DNA from: Fodinibius sp964490705
Lineage (GTDB): Bacteria; Bacteroidota; Rhodothermia; Balneolales; Balneolaceae
DNA length: 64,000 bases
Reading direction: 5' to 3'
NCBI GenBank assembly: GCA_964490705.1
Contig: CAZBCG010000002.1
Coordinates: 288,900 to 352,899 of the forward strand
In this document: positions 34,092-42,664 of the stretch, piece after piece
How the letters are laid out: every line of letters begins with the position of its first letter
Position numbering within the stretch: the first letter of the stretch is position 1
Program-made: the position numbers and the translations under genes
Notes under the pieces: generated by a model
The model's input: the letters and a program-made list of their open reading frames with translations, nothing else
What the model was told of the DNA's origin: nothing
Databases searched by the model: none

Positions 34092-34733
34092 CTAGTTAGG
34101 CCAGGTTTCGGGCTTTTGCCGCCATTTGCCCAGCGTTTCGAGATCGCTTTCATCTACATAATCATTTTCACTGGCTACATCAATGAGGGTGGCATAATCA
34201 GTAAGCGTGTAAATGGGGACGCCAACTTCCTCGAATCGTTTGATGGATTTATCAAAGCCGTAGGTAAAGATGCTCAGCAGGGCTTCGATATCGGCGCCGA
34301 TAAATCGGAGGGCTTCCACGACCGACATCGCCGATCCGCCGGTAGAGATTAGATCTTCGACAACAATGGTGGATTCTCCTTTTTGGATGCCACCTTCGAT
34401 CTGGTTCCCGAGTCCGTAAGCCTTGGCTTTGGCCCGGACGTACGACATCGGTTTATCCATATTCTCACTGATCCAAGCTGCATGTGGAATGCCGGCTGTA
34501 GCTGTACCGGTAATCACATCCGTATTGGGATATTCATCGGAGATAATCTGGACAAATTTTTGAGAAATTTTCTTCCTTATTTTTGGATACCGCAGCGTAA
34601 GGCGGTTATCGCAATAGATGGGTGAATTCCAGCCCGAAGACCACGTAAACGGGTCGTTTGGCTGTAAAATAACAGCGTTAATATTGAGCAGGTCGAGTGC
34701 AATTTCTTCGGCAAATTGTTGATCAATAATCAT
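34092..34733 (-). CDS. pyrE: Orotate phosphoribosyltransferase
   Basis: The 213-residue enzyme joins orotate and PRPP to give orotidine 5'-phosphate in pyrimidine synthesis. The PRPP-binding motif is TIVVEDLISTGGSA (VVEDLISTGGS), and the flexible loop has SYVRAKAKAYGLGNQIEG. The N-terminal FTWSSGWNSPIYCDNR stretch is also typical. No other pyrimidine gene adjoins it. The gap between pyrE and miaB (178 bases) contains a run of CCAG/CTGG words that reaches the pyrE stop. Confidence 0.94.
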   Translation of the reverse strand: MIIDQQFAEEIALDLLNINAVILQPNDPFTWSSGWNSPIYCDNRLTLRYPKIRKKISQKFVQIISDEYPNTDVITGTATAGIPHAAWISENMDKPMSYVRAKAKAYGLGNQIEGGIQKGESTIVVEDLISTGGSAMSVVEALRFIGADIEALLSIFTYGFDKSIKRFEEVGVPIYTLTDYATLIDVASENDYVDESDLETLGKWRQKPETWPN

Positions 34734-34813
34734 AAGTACATCTACTTGTTAAACGGTTGCTGATCGTCTTGCTGATGATAGTCAATTGTGGTTATCACGA
34801 TATTAGCGAACTA

Positions 34814-35287
34814 TTAAATTACTTCCAGTGCAAGAACTACGCCTTTTAAACACAAAAAGGCGTAGAATCCGGCCAGCAGGTCATCTACAAGGATGCCCCA
34901 GCCGCCGGGTAGTTTTTGGAGTTTGTCAACCCCCAATGGTTTTTGGATATCAAAAAAGCGAAAGAAAATAAATCCGGTAACCAACAGAAGAATATCATGT
35001 GATAGTGTACCTGTAAATGAGATAGCGACAAATCCCATTCCTTGTCCGGCAAATTCATCCATCACCAGGGGAGAGGGGTCGCCGCCCCATACGCGTTCAC
35101 ACTCTTCGGCCACCCATACGGTTATAAATGAACATAAAATTGTAAATAAAAGCATCCCAAACCAAGGCGTATAAACACCAACAAAATAAATGGGAAACAG
35201 CGCAAAAAGGCTGCCCCATGTCCCGGGAGCATTGGGTAAAAAGCCAGCGTAGAAAAAACTACCGAGGATCGGTTTCAGTTTTTGCAT
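34814..35287 (-). CDS. pgpA: Phosphatidylglycerophosphatase A
   Basis: This inner-membrane protein has 157 residues from the ATG at 35287 and several hydrophobic helices. The PgpA pattern is present: GSFFYAGFLPNAPGTWGS near the start, then VMDEFAGQ and DIQKPLGVDKLQKLPGGWGILVDDLLAG. It removes phosphate from phosphatidylglycerol phosphate. An upstream in-frame start (35332) exists, but the shorter form begins at the conserved region. Its start overlaps the end of pgsA, which makes the substrate, by 29 nt, so the two steps are co-expressed. Confidence 0.9.
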   Translation of the reverse strand: MQKLKPILGSFFYAGFLPNAPGTWGSLFALFPIYFVGVYTPWFGMLLFTILCSFITVWVAEECERVWGGDPSPLVMDEFAGQGMGFVAISFTGTLSHDILLLVTGFIFFRFFDIQKPLGVDKLQKLPGGWGILVDDLLAGFYAFLCLKGVVLALEVI

Positions 35288-35870
35288 TTTTGTGATACGA
35301 AAAAAGATTTTTGTTAATGTAAATATATTCAAAGCCGGAATAGAGAGTCAGGACTACGATCGCCATCATCAGCCATGCCAATATTCCGGATTGCATAAGC
35401 TCTATACAGTAGGAGCTCAGCCAAACATCAGTTTCTATAAAAACACCTACCAGCAAAACGGTGTAAAGGAAAAACATCTGTCCCATGGTTTTGGCTTTGG
35501 CGGTCAGCCGCGTATCCATGCTTATATTGCGATAATCAGCAAGAATGCGCATGCCTGTGACGATGATATCCCGCAGGACGATAACACCCACAGCCCACCA
35601 CGGAAATTGTCCCGCATCAATAAAGGGTAAACAGATAAAACCTGCAAAGGTCAGAAATTTATCGGCAAGGGGATCAAGAAAAACCCCATAATCGGTTTGT
35701 GCGCCGTAGAGGCGGGCAATATATCCGTCAAAAAAGTCGGTAACCACCGCAACAGCAAAAATGCCAACGCTTAATGCACGCCATACGACCTCATCCTGCA
35801 CATATAGCATGAGGAAAATCGGAGCCAGAATAATCCGTATGGTACTCAATATGTTAGGTAGTCGGCGCAC
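35259..35870 (-). CDS. pgsA: CDP-diacylglycerol-glycerol-3-phosphate 3-phosphatidyltransferase
   Basis: The 203-residue integral membrane enzyme has the CDP-alcohol phosphotransferase signature in full: DFFDGYIAR, then GVFLDPLADK. It makes phosphatidylglycerol phosphate from CDP-diacylglycerol and glycerol 3-phosphate, the step before PgpA. About six hydrophobic segments are visible. It is first of the pgsA-pgpA pair and lies divergently from cinA. Confidence 0.9.
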   Translation of the reverse strand: MRRLPNILSTIRIILAPIFLMLYVQDEVVWRALSVGIFAVAVVTDFFDGYIARLYGAQTDYGVFLDPLADKFLTFAGFICLPFIDAGQFPWWAVGVIVLRDIIVTGMRILADYRNISMDTRLTAKAKTMGQMFFLYTVLLVGVFIETDVWLSSYCIELMQSGILAWLMMAIVVLTLYSGFEYIYINKNLFSYHKNAKTETDPR

Positions 35871-35998
35871 GGGTCAAAGATACGAATTGTAGTATAGAAT
35901 TAAATCTTTTTTACAGATGAATAAAGAGCTTCGAAAAGCTGCCAGAGTTTGATATTTTGCTCTCCAATTTTCGCAAAAATAAGAATAACCCTTCACGC

Positions 35999-37285
35999 AT
36001 GCAGTGCCAGATTATTAGCATCGGCAACGAACTACTTATTGGGGATACGATAAATACCAACGCTAGCTGGCTGGGACAAGCACTTACCGGGGCCGGAGTG
36101 GAAGTTACTCATGTGCATACCATTGGTGATGATTTGCAGAAGATGAAGTCAGTGCTAAAATCTGCACTTAATCAGGCGGGTCTCGTAATTACGACCGGCG
36201 GACTTGGCCCCACCCACGATGATATCACCAAACAGGCTGTTACCGAGCTTTTGGGATGTGAGCTCATCATCAATGAAGAGATCCTGAACTTCATCAAAAA
36301 AGTGTTCAAGAAACGTAATATTCCGTTCAGTAAATCCAATTATCACCAGGCGGAAGTACCCGATTGCTGCGAAGTCCTGTTTAATACCCAGGGTACGGCT
36401 CCGGGGATGTGGTTTGATCTGGACAACGTAAATTTAGCGGTGTTGCCTGGTGTACCATTCGAAATGAACCACTTGATGAACGAAAAAGTGTTGCCCAAAA
36501 TCTACGAAATTAATGGGGATACTGAATTTCGGTATTCGCACTATATCACCACGGCCGGAGTGGGAGAAAGCACGCTCAGCGATGAGGTGATTGGCGATTT
36601 TGGGAAACTATTGCCTGAAGATGTAAGCGTTGCCTACTTACCTAGCCCCCAGGGCACACGTATTCGAATTAGTGCTTACGGATCATCCCGGGAAGCTATA
36701 AATAGCAAAATTGAGCCGGTGCTCAGGTTCATCAAACAGCAGGCTGGCTCCCTGATTATCGGCGAAGGCAAAGATATAACACTGGCAAAGATCGTTGGTG
36801 AGGTATTGGTTGATCATAATTTATCTTTGGCAACCGCCGAAAGCTGCACCGGGGGATATGTCTCCAACGCCATTACTGATATTCCAGGAAGCAGTCGTTA
36901 TTTCAAAGGTGGGATCAATGCGTATTCGAATGAAGTCAAAGTTAAGCAATTGGGGGTCAATAGTGATGCCATTGAAAAGCATGGAGCTGTTAGCAAAGGG
37001 GTAGCCTTGCAGATGGCTGAGGGGGTGGCAATTAATCTGAATACTGATATCGGAATTTCGACAACGGGCGTAGCAGGACCGGGTGGCGGATCTAAAGAAA
37101 AGCCGGTGGGCATGGTGTGGATTGGGTTTTATAGTGAGGGGGAGCATTTTGCCCTCAAAGCGCGATTTACCAACGATCGGCTGATCAATAAAGAGCGGTC
37201 GTCGGCCGTTGCATTAGAGATGGTTCGCCGCTGTATCCTCGATATCGACGAAATGCCCTATGGACTCAAAAAACATCCGGCTTGA
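35999..37285 (+). CDS. cinA: CinA-like nicotinamide-nucleotide amidohydrolase
   Basis: The 428-residue protein starts at the ATG at 35999. The N-terminal MoaB/MogA-like domain (about 1-170) has IISIGNELLIGD and TTGGLGPTHDD. The C-terminal PncC domain (about 265-425) has TAESCTGG and STTGVAGPGGG. The enzyme is thought to recycle NMN and to clean up damaged nucleotides. A longer frame starts at 35957, but family members begin at MQCQIISIGNE. Its stop codon overlaps the TTG start of the next gene. Confidence 0.92.
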   Translation: MQCQIISIGNELLIGDTINTNASWLGQALTGAGVEVTHVHTIGDDLQKMKSVLKSALNQAGLVITTGGLGPTHDDITKQAVTELLGCELIINEEILNFIKKVFKKRNIPFSKSNYHQAEVPDCCEVLFNTQGTAPGMWFDLDNVNLAVLPGVPFEMNHLMNEKVLPKIYEINGDTEFRYSHYITTAGVGESTLSDEVIGDFGKLLPEDVSVAYLPSPQGTRIRISAYGSSREAINSKIEPVLRFIKQQAGSLIIGEGKDITLAKIVGEVLVDHNLSLATAESCTGGYVSNAITDIPGSSRYFKGGINAYSNEVKVKQLGVNSDAIEKHGAVSKGVALQMAEGVAINLNTDIGISTTGVAGPGGGSKEKPVGMVWIGFYSEGEHFALKARFTNDRLINKERSSAVALEMVRRCILDIDEMPYGLKKHPA

Positions 37286-39264
37286 AGATCCTCCGCATTA
37301 CATATCTCATCATTCTTCTGGTCGGATTATGTGTCCCGGCTATGGCGCAGGTAGATTCTGTGGGCATTGATTCGGTGCGGATCGACAGCTCTTTGCTAAG
37401 GCCTGTAACATTACCTCCGCCCCCTCAAGAAACTGATTCTGCTGATCAAAAGCCGGCTTTTACCGTTCAGCCGTGGGATTTTCATGCCCCGATCGGTGCT
37501 GAAATGGTTGAAACCGACAGTACCCTTCGCTGGCAGATCTGGCCCGATTGGACGTACAAACTCAACCGTGAGTCCGGCGTCATTAGCTATCGAATGGGCA
37601 CAGGTATCCGTAGTAATGCCGTGCAGTATCATGCCCACGAGCCGCGCCATCAGCAGTTGTACTGGGAGGGGGTTTCACTTAACGATCCTGTTTCTGGTGC
37701 GCTCAACTGGTCACTTATTCCACAGCACAAAATCGGCAAGGTCTATCAGCAAGATTTGGGGACGGAGTATCGTACCACCTATTACCTGCGGCAGTACTAT
37801 TTAAACAAGCCGCTTTCGAGACTGATTTACAGCGAAAGCAAATATACTAATCGAAACCTGGAATTTGAGGTGAGTCACAATTTATCACGCCGGATGAACG
37901 TAGAATTGAGCTATTGGGATCGCCGTACAGGTGGGGAGTATCCAAATTCGGAACTTACTGGGCGGCAGATATTTGGAAAGATCAGCTATCATTTGGATGA
38001 ACAGCGATATCTCAAACTGAATTATGTAAATAATAACTACGATATTGGTCGGTCTTTTGGGTATAATATCCCCGATATGCGATTGTTTAACTTTGACAAG
38101 TTCTCGGCTGTTGCCAACCAGAATTCAGCGCGTTCACAGGAAACTTCTAGTCTGCTGGCACTAAACTATTACCAGCGGAGTGCTGATTCTACGGTCACCA
38201 CTGATAATTTCCATGCCGGGATCCATTATCGCGGGAATGAACGGTCGCTTACTTATACGGCCGATACCACCAGCTATAACGTGCAGTCGGTGGGTGCATC
38301 AGCAAAAAAATGGTGGACGCTGGGCGGGCTTTCGCTGGAGACATCGGCCAATTACGCACAGTATTTTAATCAGACTGCCAGCAGTGGAAGTCTGCCAGCA
38401 TCGAACTGGGGACTTTTTGAAACCGAGGGACGTATTTCGCTCGATTTTACACCCATTATTGATTTCAAGGGCGGGGGGGATTTTAAATTGCGTACCGATG
38501 GTTTTCAGTCGTATCGTCTTAATGCGGCGTCAAATATAAATTTGGGTGCATTTACCTTAACGCCGGGGGTCTCATCGGGCGCGGTGATGCCCACGCAGCA
38601 GCAGTTGCATTGGCAGTCTGTGGAGTATGAGGGCAATTCATCACTGGCTAATGAGAAAATTCAGGAGGCCAGAGGAACGCTCAGTTATCGATTTAATCCG
38701 GATGCGAGGATTGGAATTCGTGGCCAGCATAAAGATATCACCGACGGCATTATGGCCGTGGATAGCAGTTTTACCAACGTTGGCAGCTATGCATCGCAGT
38801 CGGCCACTTTCTTTTTTGATTGGAATCTCCAGCATTTTGAATTCAATGGTTCGGTCACCATGCATCGTTTTACGAGCAGCTTTACCGAGCCCAGCAATAC
38901 CATCCCGATGGATCCGTCGGAACGAGTATGGCTAAAGGGCGGGGCGTATTGGAAGGGTTACCTTTTTGATCGAGCCACCTACATTAAGGCCGGTCTCTCG
39001 GGGATGATTGCTCCATTTCGGTATCAGGCTGATGATTACAAGCCCGTGCTGGATACGTGGCAACCTGTCAGTGATGACCAGCAGTTGCCCGTTTTTAATC
39101 GCCTGGATGTAGATATTTCGGCTCGCGTGCGGTCGATTGTCTTTTTACTGCGATGGGAAAATGTGCTTGACGATGTTAGTCAACTCGGCTACTTTGAGAC
39201 AGCTCAATATCCTATGTCGGAGCGTCGATTTATTTTTGGTGTGCGTGCTCTATTCAGAAATTAA
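37282..39264 (+). CDS. Outer-membrane beta-barrel protein (putative porin/TonB-receptor-like)
   Basis: The 660-residue protein has a signal peptide (about 1-22, ending PAMAQ) and a Pro-rich segment (about 40-58). A plug-like stretch (about 90-170; YEGVSLNDPVSG-like LYWEGVSLNDPVSGALNW) leads to a long barrel region with alternating aromatic strands ending FIFGVRALFRN. The end in Phe/Arg-Asn suits an outer-membrane barrel. No TonB box is clear. The start is a TTG that overlaps the cinA stop as TTGA, so translation is probably coupled. Substrate and family are not recognised beyond the barrel class. Confidence 0.72.
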   Translation: MKILRITYLIILLVGLCVPAMAQVDSVGIDSVRIDSSLLRPVTLPPPPQETDSADQKPAFTVQPWDFHAPIGAEMVETDSTLRWQIWPDWTYKLNRESGVISYRMGTGIRSNAVQYHAHEPRHQQLYWEGVSLNDPVSGALNWSLIPQHKIGKVYQQDLGTEYRTTYYLRQYYLNKPLSRLIYSESKYTNRNLEFEVSHNLSRRMNVELSYWDRRTGGEYPNSELTGRQIFGKISYHLDEQRYLKLNYVNNNYDIGRSFGYNIPDMRLFNFDKFSAVANQNSARSQETSSLLALNYYQRSADSTVTTDNFHAGIHYRGNERSLTYTADTTSYNVQSVGASAKKWWTLGGLSLETSANYAQYFNQTASSGSLPASNWGLFETEGRISLDFTPIIDFKGGGDFKLRTDGFQSYRLNAASNINLGAFTLTPGVSSGAVMPTQQQLHWQSVEYEGNSSLANEKIQEARGTLSYRFNPDARIGIRGQHKDITDGIMAVDSSFTNVGSYASQSATFFFDWNLQHFEFNGSVTMHRFTSSFTEPSNTIPMDPSERVWLKGGAYWKGYLFDRATYIKAGLSGMIAPFRYQADDYKPVLDTWQPVSDDQQLPVFNRLDVDISARVRSIVFLLRWENVLDDVSQLGYFETAQYPMSERRFIFGVRALFRN

Positions 39265-39324
39265 ATGGGAAATCTGCTGATTTCGACTAAAACTACAATG
39301 ATGTTTGGTTAAAGTTGAAAACTA

Positions 39325-39336
39325 TGTCATCCTGAA
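39325..39336 (+). repeat. Half copy of the TGTCATCCTGAA palindrome
   Basis: TGTCATCCTGAA sits alone in the 146-base gap between the barrel gene and ftsX. No inverted partner follows, so it looks like a decayed copy of the repeat at 6364-6489 and 25174-25201. Confidence 0.5.
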
Positions 39337-39410
39337 ATAAGTTGCGAATGCGATGTTCGTTTATCTTTTGAAGTTTTGTAATAACATCAATGATTTAGAA
39401 TTTGATATTT

Positions 39411-40295
39411 ATGAGCCTAGGATACGTTATCAAAGAAGGATTTGCCGGTTTTAGCCGTGCTCGGTTGGCATCATTTACCTCCATATTTTCGCTGTTTATT
39501 GCCGTATTGCTGTTGGGGGTATTGGCTCGTGTATCCTACAACGCCTACGAAGTGGGTCAATCGCTGAAAAAGTCGATCGATGTAGAGGTATTTTTGCAGG
39601 ATCTGGATGAACGTACGACCGCCGAGCTCCAAAATCAATTGTCCGATAATGAGCTAATCCAGAATGTGAGTTATATTTCCAAGGACAGTGCCGCTGCTAT
39701 TTTTAAGCAAGAGTTCGGGGCGGGCGGAAGCTCGTTGGCCAAGTTAAATTTCTTACCGGCTTCATTTCGACTAAAAATCAATCCCGAGGCGGAAATCACC
39801 AAGGTAGATTCGTTGGTGCAGCAGATCCAGGGCTATCGCGGGGTAGAAGAGGTGCGATTCAATCAACAGCTGCTGCAGATGATGGAAAGCCGTTTTCAAA
39901 CGGTGGCCACTGTCGGCGGCGGGTTGGGTATTTTAATTTTATTCACGGCCTTAATTTTGGTGTTTAATACCATCCGGCTTACGATATATGCCAAGCGAGG
40001 TCTTATTAAAGCGATGAAGCTGGTGGGGGCAACCAATGGATTTATCCGCCGTCCGTTTGTGATTGAGGGACTTATTCAAGGGGTAATTGCGGGACTTTGC
40101 TCAGTAGGCGTTATGTATCTTTCATTTCAATATCTGCTGCCCAGATATATTCCGCAATTTGGAGTGCTTGAGTGGCCCTTTGGACGCTGGTACTACCTTT
40201 GCGGAGGAATGGTACTGCTGGCGATGTTTATGGGGTTTTGGGGAAGTCAATGGGCCGCCCGTCGATTCATCAAAAAGACTTCCATATCTGAATAG
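39411..40295 (+). CDS. ftsX: Cell-division permease-like protein FtsX
   Basis: The 294-residue membrane protein starts at the ATG at 39411; an in-frame TTG at 39402 is less likely. It has a transmembrane helix near 25-45, a periplasmic loop (about 50-155) with SLKKSIDVEVFLQDLDERT, and three more helices (about 165-290) of the FtsX/ABC3 permease fold. FtsX works with the ATPase FtsE to activate cell-wall hydrolases at the septum. No ftsE lies next to it; in many Bacteroidota the two are apart. Confidence 0.88.
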   Translation: MSLGYVIKEGFAGFSRARLASFTSIFSLFIAVLLLGVLARVSYNAYEVGQSLKKSIDVEVFLQDLDERTTAELQNQLSDNELIQNVSYISKDSAAAIFKQEFGAGGSSLAKLNFLPASFRLKINPEAEITKVDSLVQQIQGYRGVEEVRFNQQLLQMMESRFQTVATVGGGLGILILFTALILVFNTIRLTIYAKRGLIKAMKLVGATNGFIRRPFVIEGLIQGVIAGLCSVGVMYLSFQYLLPRYIPQFGVLEWPFGRWYYLCGGMVLLAMFMGFWGSQWAARRFIKKTSISE

Positions 40296-40616
40296 AGGTA
40301 TGATGCTTTTGCTGGTTCAATCTCATCTTGCTTTGATGCTCTGCGCCGGGACAAATTCTGGTCACAACGCGGAGCATTGTGACCAGATAAACATAGCAAT
40401 AGTCATTTCGAACACAGTGAGAAATCTGTTTTTGTAAAGCTTTAAAAACAGCACGGCTGGGAATTGGATTAGGCTGTTTTATATGGATTAGCATGAAATA
40501 TAGTTTGAGTGTCGGGCTCAGACTATAGCTGGAATGAATTAAACAATATTTCGTTGGGCGACTGGGATTGCACGTCCGACGAATAAATCTGGGGAATAAA
40601 AAAGAGGGTGATAATA
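40296..40616. other. 320-base gap made mostly of hairpins
   Basis: No gene is visible between the convergent ftsX and NYN genes. Instead four inverted repeats follow one another: 40358-40386 (listed separately), CTGTTTTT/AAAAACAG at 40426-40451, ATAGTTTGAG/CTCAGACTAT at 40500-40526, and TTCGTTGGGCG/CGTCCGACGAA at 40550-40583. A string near 40402-40425 (GTCATTTCGAACACAGTGAG) resembles another dispersed repeat of related genomes. Confidence 0.6.
40358..40386. repeat. 10-bp hairpin, second copy of the TGCTCCGCG-loop repeat
   Basis: CTGGTCACAA and TTGTGACCAG pair perfectly around the loop CGCGGAGCA, which is the exact reverse complement of the loop at 6227-6235. The stems share TTGT next to the loop and then diverge by base changes on both arms, so pairing has been kept while sequence drifted. 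Confidence 0.65.
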
Positions 40617-41360
40617 CTATTTGCGCCCATCTTTAATATATACTGCCTTTGATTGCCCTTGTCCCGTAGAGCGTTCTTCGATTTCAAAAAGCTTGATGGC
40701 CTTCACGAGATTACTAAGCTTTTGATAGCCATAATTACGCGGATCAAACTCCGGTGACTGTTTGGAAATATAACTGCCTATCTGTCCCAGATGTGCCCAT
40801 CCGCTTTCATCAGAAGAAGCCTCAATAGCACTGCGGGTAAGATTGACCAGCTTGGTATCTTGTTTGAGCTCATTGGTGGACATCCGTTTAAAGGAACGGG
40901 CTTCCTCCTGTTCTTCTTCGCTGCGCAATACCTCGGTGTAGATGAATTTATCGCAGGCAGCTACAAAAGGGTTGGGCGTTTTTTGTTCTCCAAATCCATA
41001 GACTGTTAACCCCGATTCTCGAATACGTGCGGCCAGCTTCGTAAAGTCACTGTCGCTGGATACAATACAGAACCCGTCAAACTTGTCGGTGTAAAGCAGA
41101 TCCATGGCATCAATAATCATGGCGCTGTCGGTGGCGTTTTTGCCAGTGGTGTATCCAAATTGCTGGATGGGCTGAATGGAATGGTCGAGCAGGTGTTCTT
41201 TCCATCCGCGCAGTTTGGTGGAGGTCCAGTCGCCGTAAATGCGTTTTACATTGGCAGTGCCATATTTGGCGATTTCTGCCAGTAATCCTTCGATGATGGA
41301 GGGTTGGGCGTTATCAGCATCGATGAGCACCGCCAGTTTATGAGAGGTTTCAGAATCCAT
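40617..41360 (-). CDS. NYN-domain ribonuclease-like protein with LOTUS/OST-HTH domain
   Basis: The 247-residue cytoplasmic protein has an N-terminal NYN (PIN-like) domain (about 8-145) with the acidic residues of VLIDADNAQ, DSAMIIDAMDLL and IVSSDSDFTKLA. A C-terminal winged-helix of LOTUS/OST-HTH type follows (about 170-245; GWAHLGQIGSYISKQSPEFDPRNYG and KLSNLVKAI). NYN proteins are predicted metal-dependent RNases, and LOTUS domains bind RNA. The pair is known in bacteria but its role in RNA turnover is poorly defined. It is monocistronic. Confidence 0.9.
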   Translation of the reverse strand: MDSETSHKLAVLIDADNAQPSIIEGLLAEIAKYGTANVKRIYGDWTSTKLRGWKEHLLDHSIQPIQQFGYTTGKNATDSAMIIDAMDLLYTDKFDGFCIVSSDSDFTKLAARIRESGLTVYGFGEQKTPNPFVAACDKFIYTEVLRSEEEQEEARSFKRMSTNELKQDTKLVNLTRSAIEASSDESGWAHLGQIGSYISKQSPEFDPRNYGYQKLSNLVKAIKLFEIEERSTGQGQSKAVYIKDGRK

Positions 41361-41665
41361 GTTTGTAAAGTAAAGCGAATATTATTTTTTGTACTTCTCT
41401 AAACAATGCAGGGTGATAAGTTACGATATTAGTGGCAAACACCAAGAACCTGTTGCGGCAATGGAAGAGAGGTTTTCTGCACAGCGGATTGGACTAAAAA
41501 ATCACCTTAAAAAATGCCAGTGGGCATTATAACGAACTGGATACGATGACGTGGAATAAATCTTAATATTGAGTTAACAAAAGTCTCAGTTTTTTCAGAT
41601 ACATTTGTTGCCTAACAGATTAGCATACCACACATATTAAATTCAATTCTGAAACGAACGGAATA
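41361..41665 (+). other. Intergenic region upstream of pstS with a TAnnTTTG element
   Basis: Between the divergent NYN and pstS genes lie 305 bases without a gene. TACATTTG at 41600-41607 fits the Bacteroidota -7 consensus and lies 59 nt upstream of the pstS ATG. No clear TTTG -33 element and no E. coli-type Pho box are visible. Confidence 0.4.
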
Positions 41666-42595
41666 ATGGTTAAAAAAATCTTTGCACTTATACTGTTTAG
41701 CGGTGTTTTCTTGTATTCCTGTGGTTCTGGCGGATCGCAGCAGGAAATTAAAATTGACGGTTCTGGAACGGTTTATCCCATTACTGAGGCAGTGGCCGAG
41801 GAATTTCGGAAAGTAGATCCGAATATTCGTGTATCGGTAGGTTCATCGGGATCGGGTGCTGGATTTAAAAAGTTTACCAGGGGAGAGACGGACATATCAA
41901 ATTCATCCCGTGAGATATCCGAAGAAGAAAAGCAATTGGCAGCTGAAAATGGTGTGGAATACCAGCAATTTTCTATTGCATTGGATGGAATTTCGATTGT
42001 TGCACATCCCGATAACGATTGGGTTAAAACACTTACGCCCGAAGAGCTTAATGAAATTTGGAAAGCCGACAGTGAGGTTGAGCAGTGGAGTGATATCCGC
42101 GATGGATGGCCTGAAGAAGAAATTCGCTTGTATGGTCCTAATACGGCTCACGGAACGTACGATTTCTTTACGGAAGTGATCAATGGCGAATCGGGCGCCA
42201 GCCGAGCTGATTATAATGCGGTGGCCGACTATAATGTAGCTGTGCAGGGTATTTCATCCGACAAATATGCACTTGGATATTTTGGGTTGGCCTATTACGA
42301 AGAAAATGCTGATCAGCTGAAGCTTATTGGTATTGATGCCGGTGACGGGGCTGTTGAGCCTTCGCTGGAAACGGTTAAAAATGGAACGTATAAGCCGTTA
42401 TCGCGGTCGCTGTATATTTATGTGGCTAAGGAAGCGGCAAAACGTCCGGCTGTGCAAAAGTTTATAGAATTTTATTTCGAAAATGCCGGAGAATTGGCTC
42501 AGGATGTGGGATATGTGCCTATGCCGTCAGAGGATATCAAGGAGCAAAAATCAGCATTTAGCAGTTTTGCCTCTGATACTATAGCCACTAATTAA
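41666..42595 (+). CDS. pstS: Phosphate ABC transporter, substrate-binding lipoprotein
   Basis: The 309-residue protein has a lipoprotein signal ending FLYSC (C19). The phosphate-binding loops are visible: IDGSGTVYPITEA, SVGSSGSGAGFKKF, DISNSSREI and PNTAHGTYDFF. It binds periplasmic phosphate and passes it to PstCA. This is first of a complete pst operon in the order S-C-A-B-phoU. A phosphate-porin-like gene follows the operon. Confidence 0.93.
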   Translation: MVKKIFALILFSGVFLYSCGSGGSQQEIKIDGSGTVYPITEAVAEEFRKVDPNIRVSVGSSGSGAGFKKFTRGETDISNSSREISEEEKQLAAENGVEYQQFSIALDGISIVAHPDNDWVKTLTPEELNEIWKADSEVEQWSDIRDGWPEEEIRLYGPNTAHGTYDFFTEVINGESGASRADYNAVADYNVAVQGISSDKYALGYFGLAYYEENADQLKLIGIDAGDGAVEPSLETVKNGTYKPLSRSLYIYVAKEAAKRPAVQKFIEFYFENAGELAQDVGYVPMPSEDIKEQKSAFSSFASDTIATN

Positions 42596-42664
42596 CTCAT
42601 TTGTATTCTCCGTTTAGCCGTGTGAGTGCGAGAAAAGCGGGGAATACAACCATTTTTCTCATTC

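Noticed and set aside
40296..40616. CRISPR array
   Set aside because: The repeats are inverted, differ from one another and have no regular spacing.
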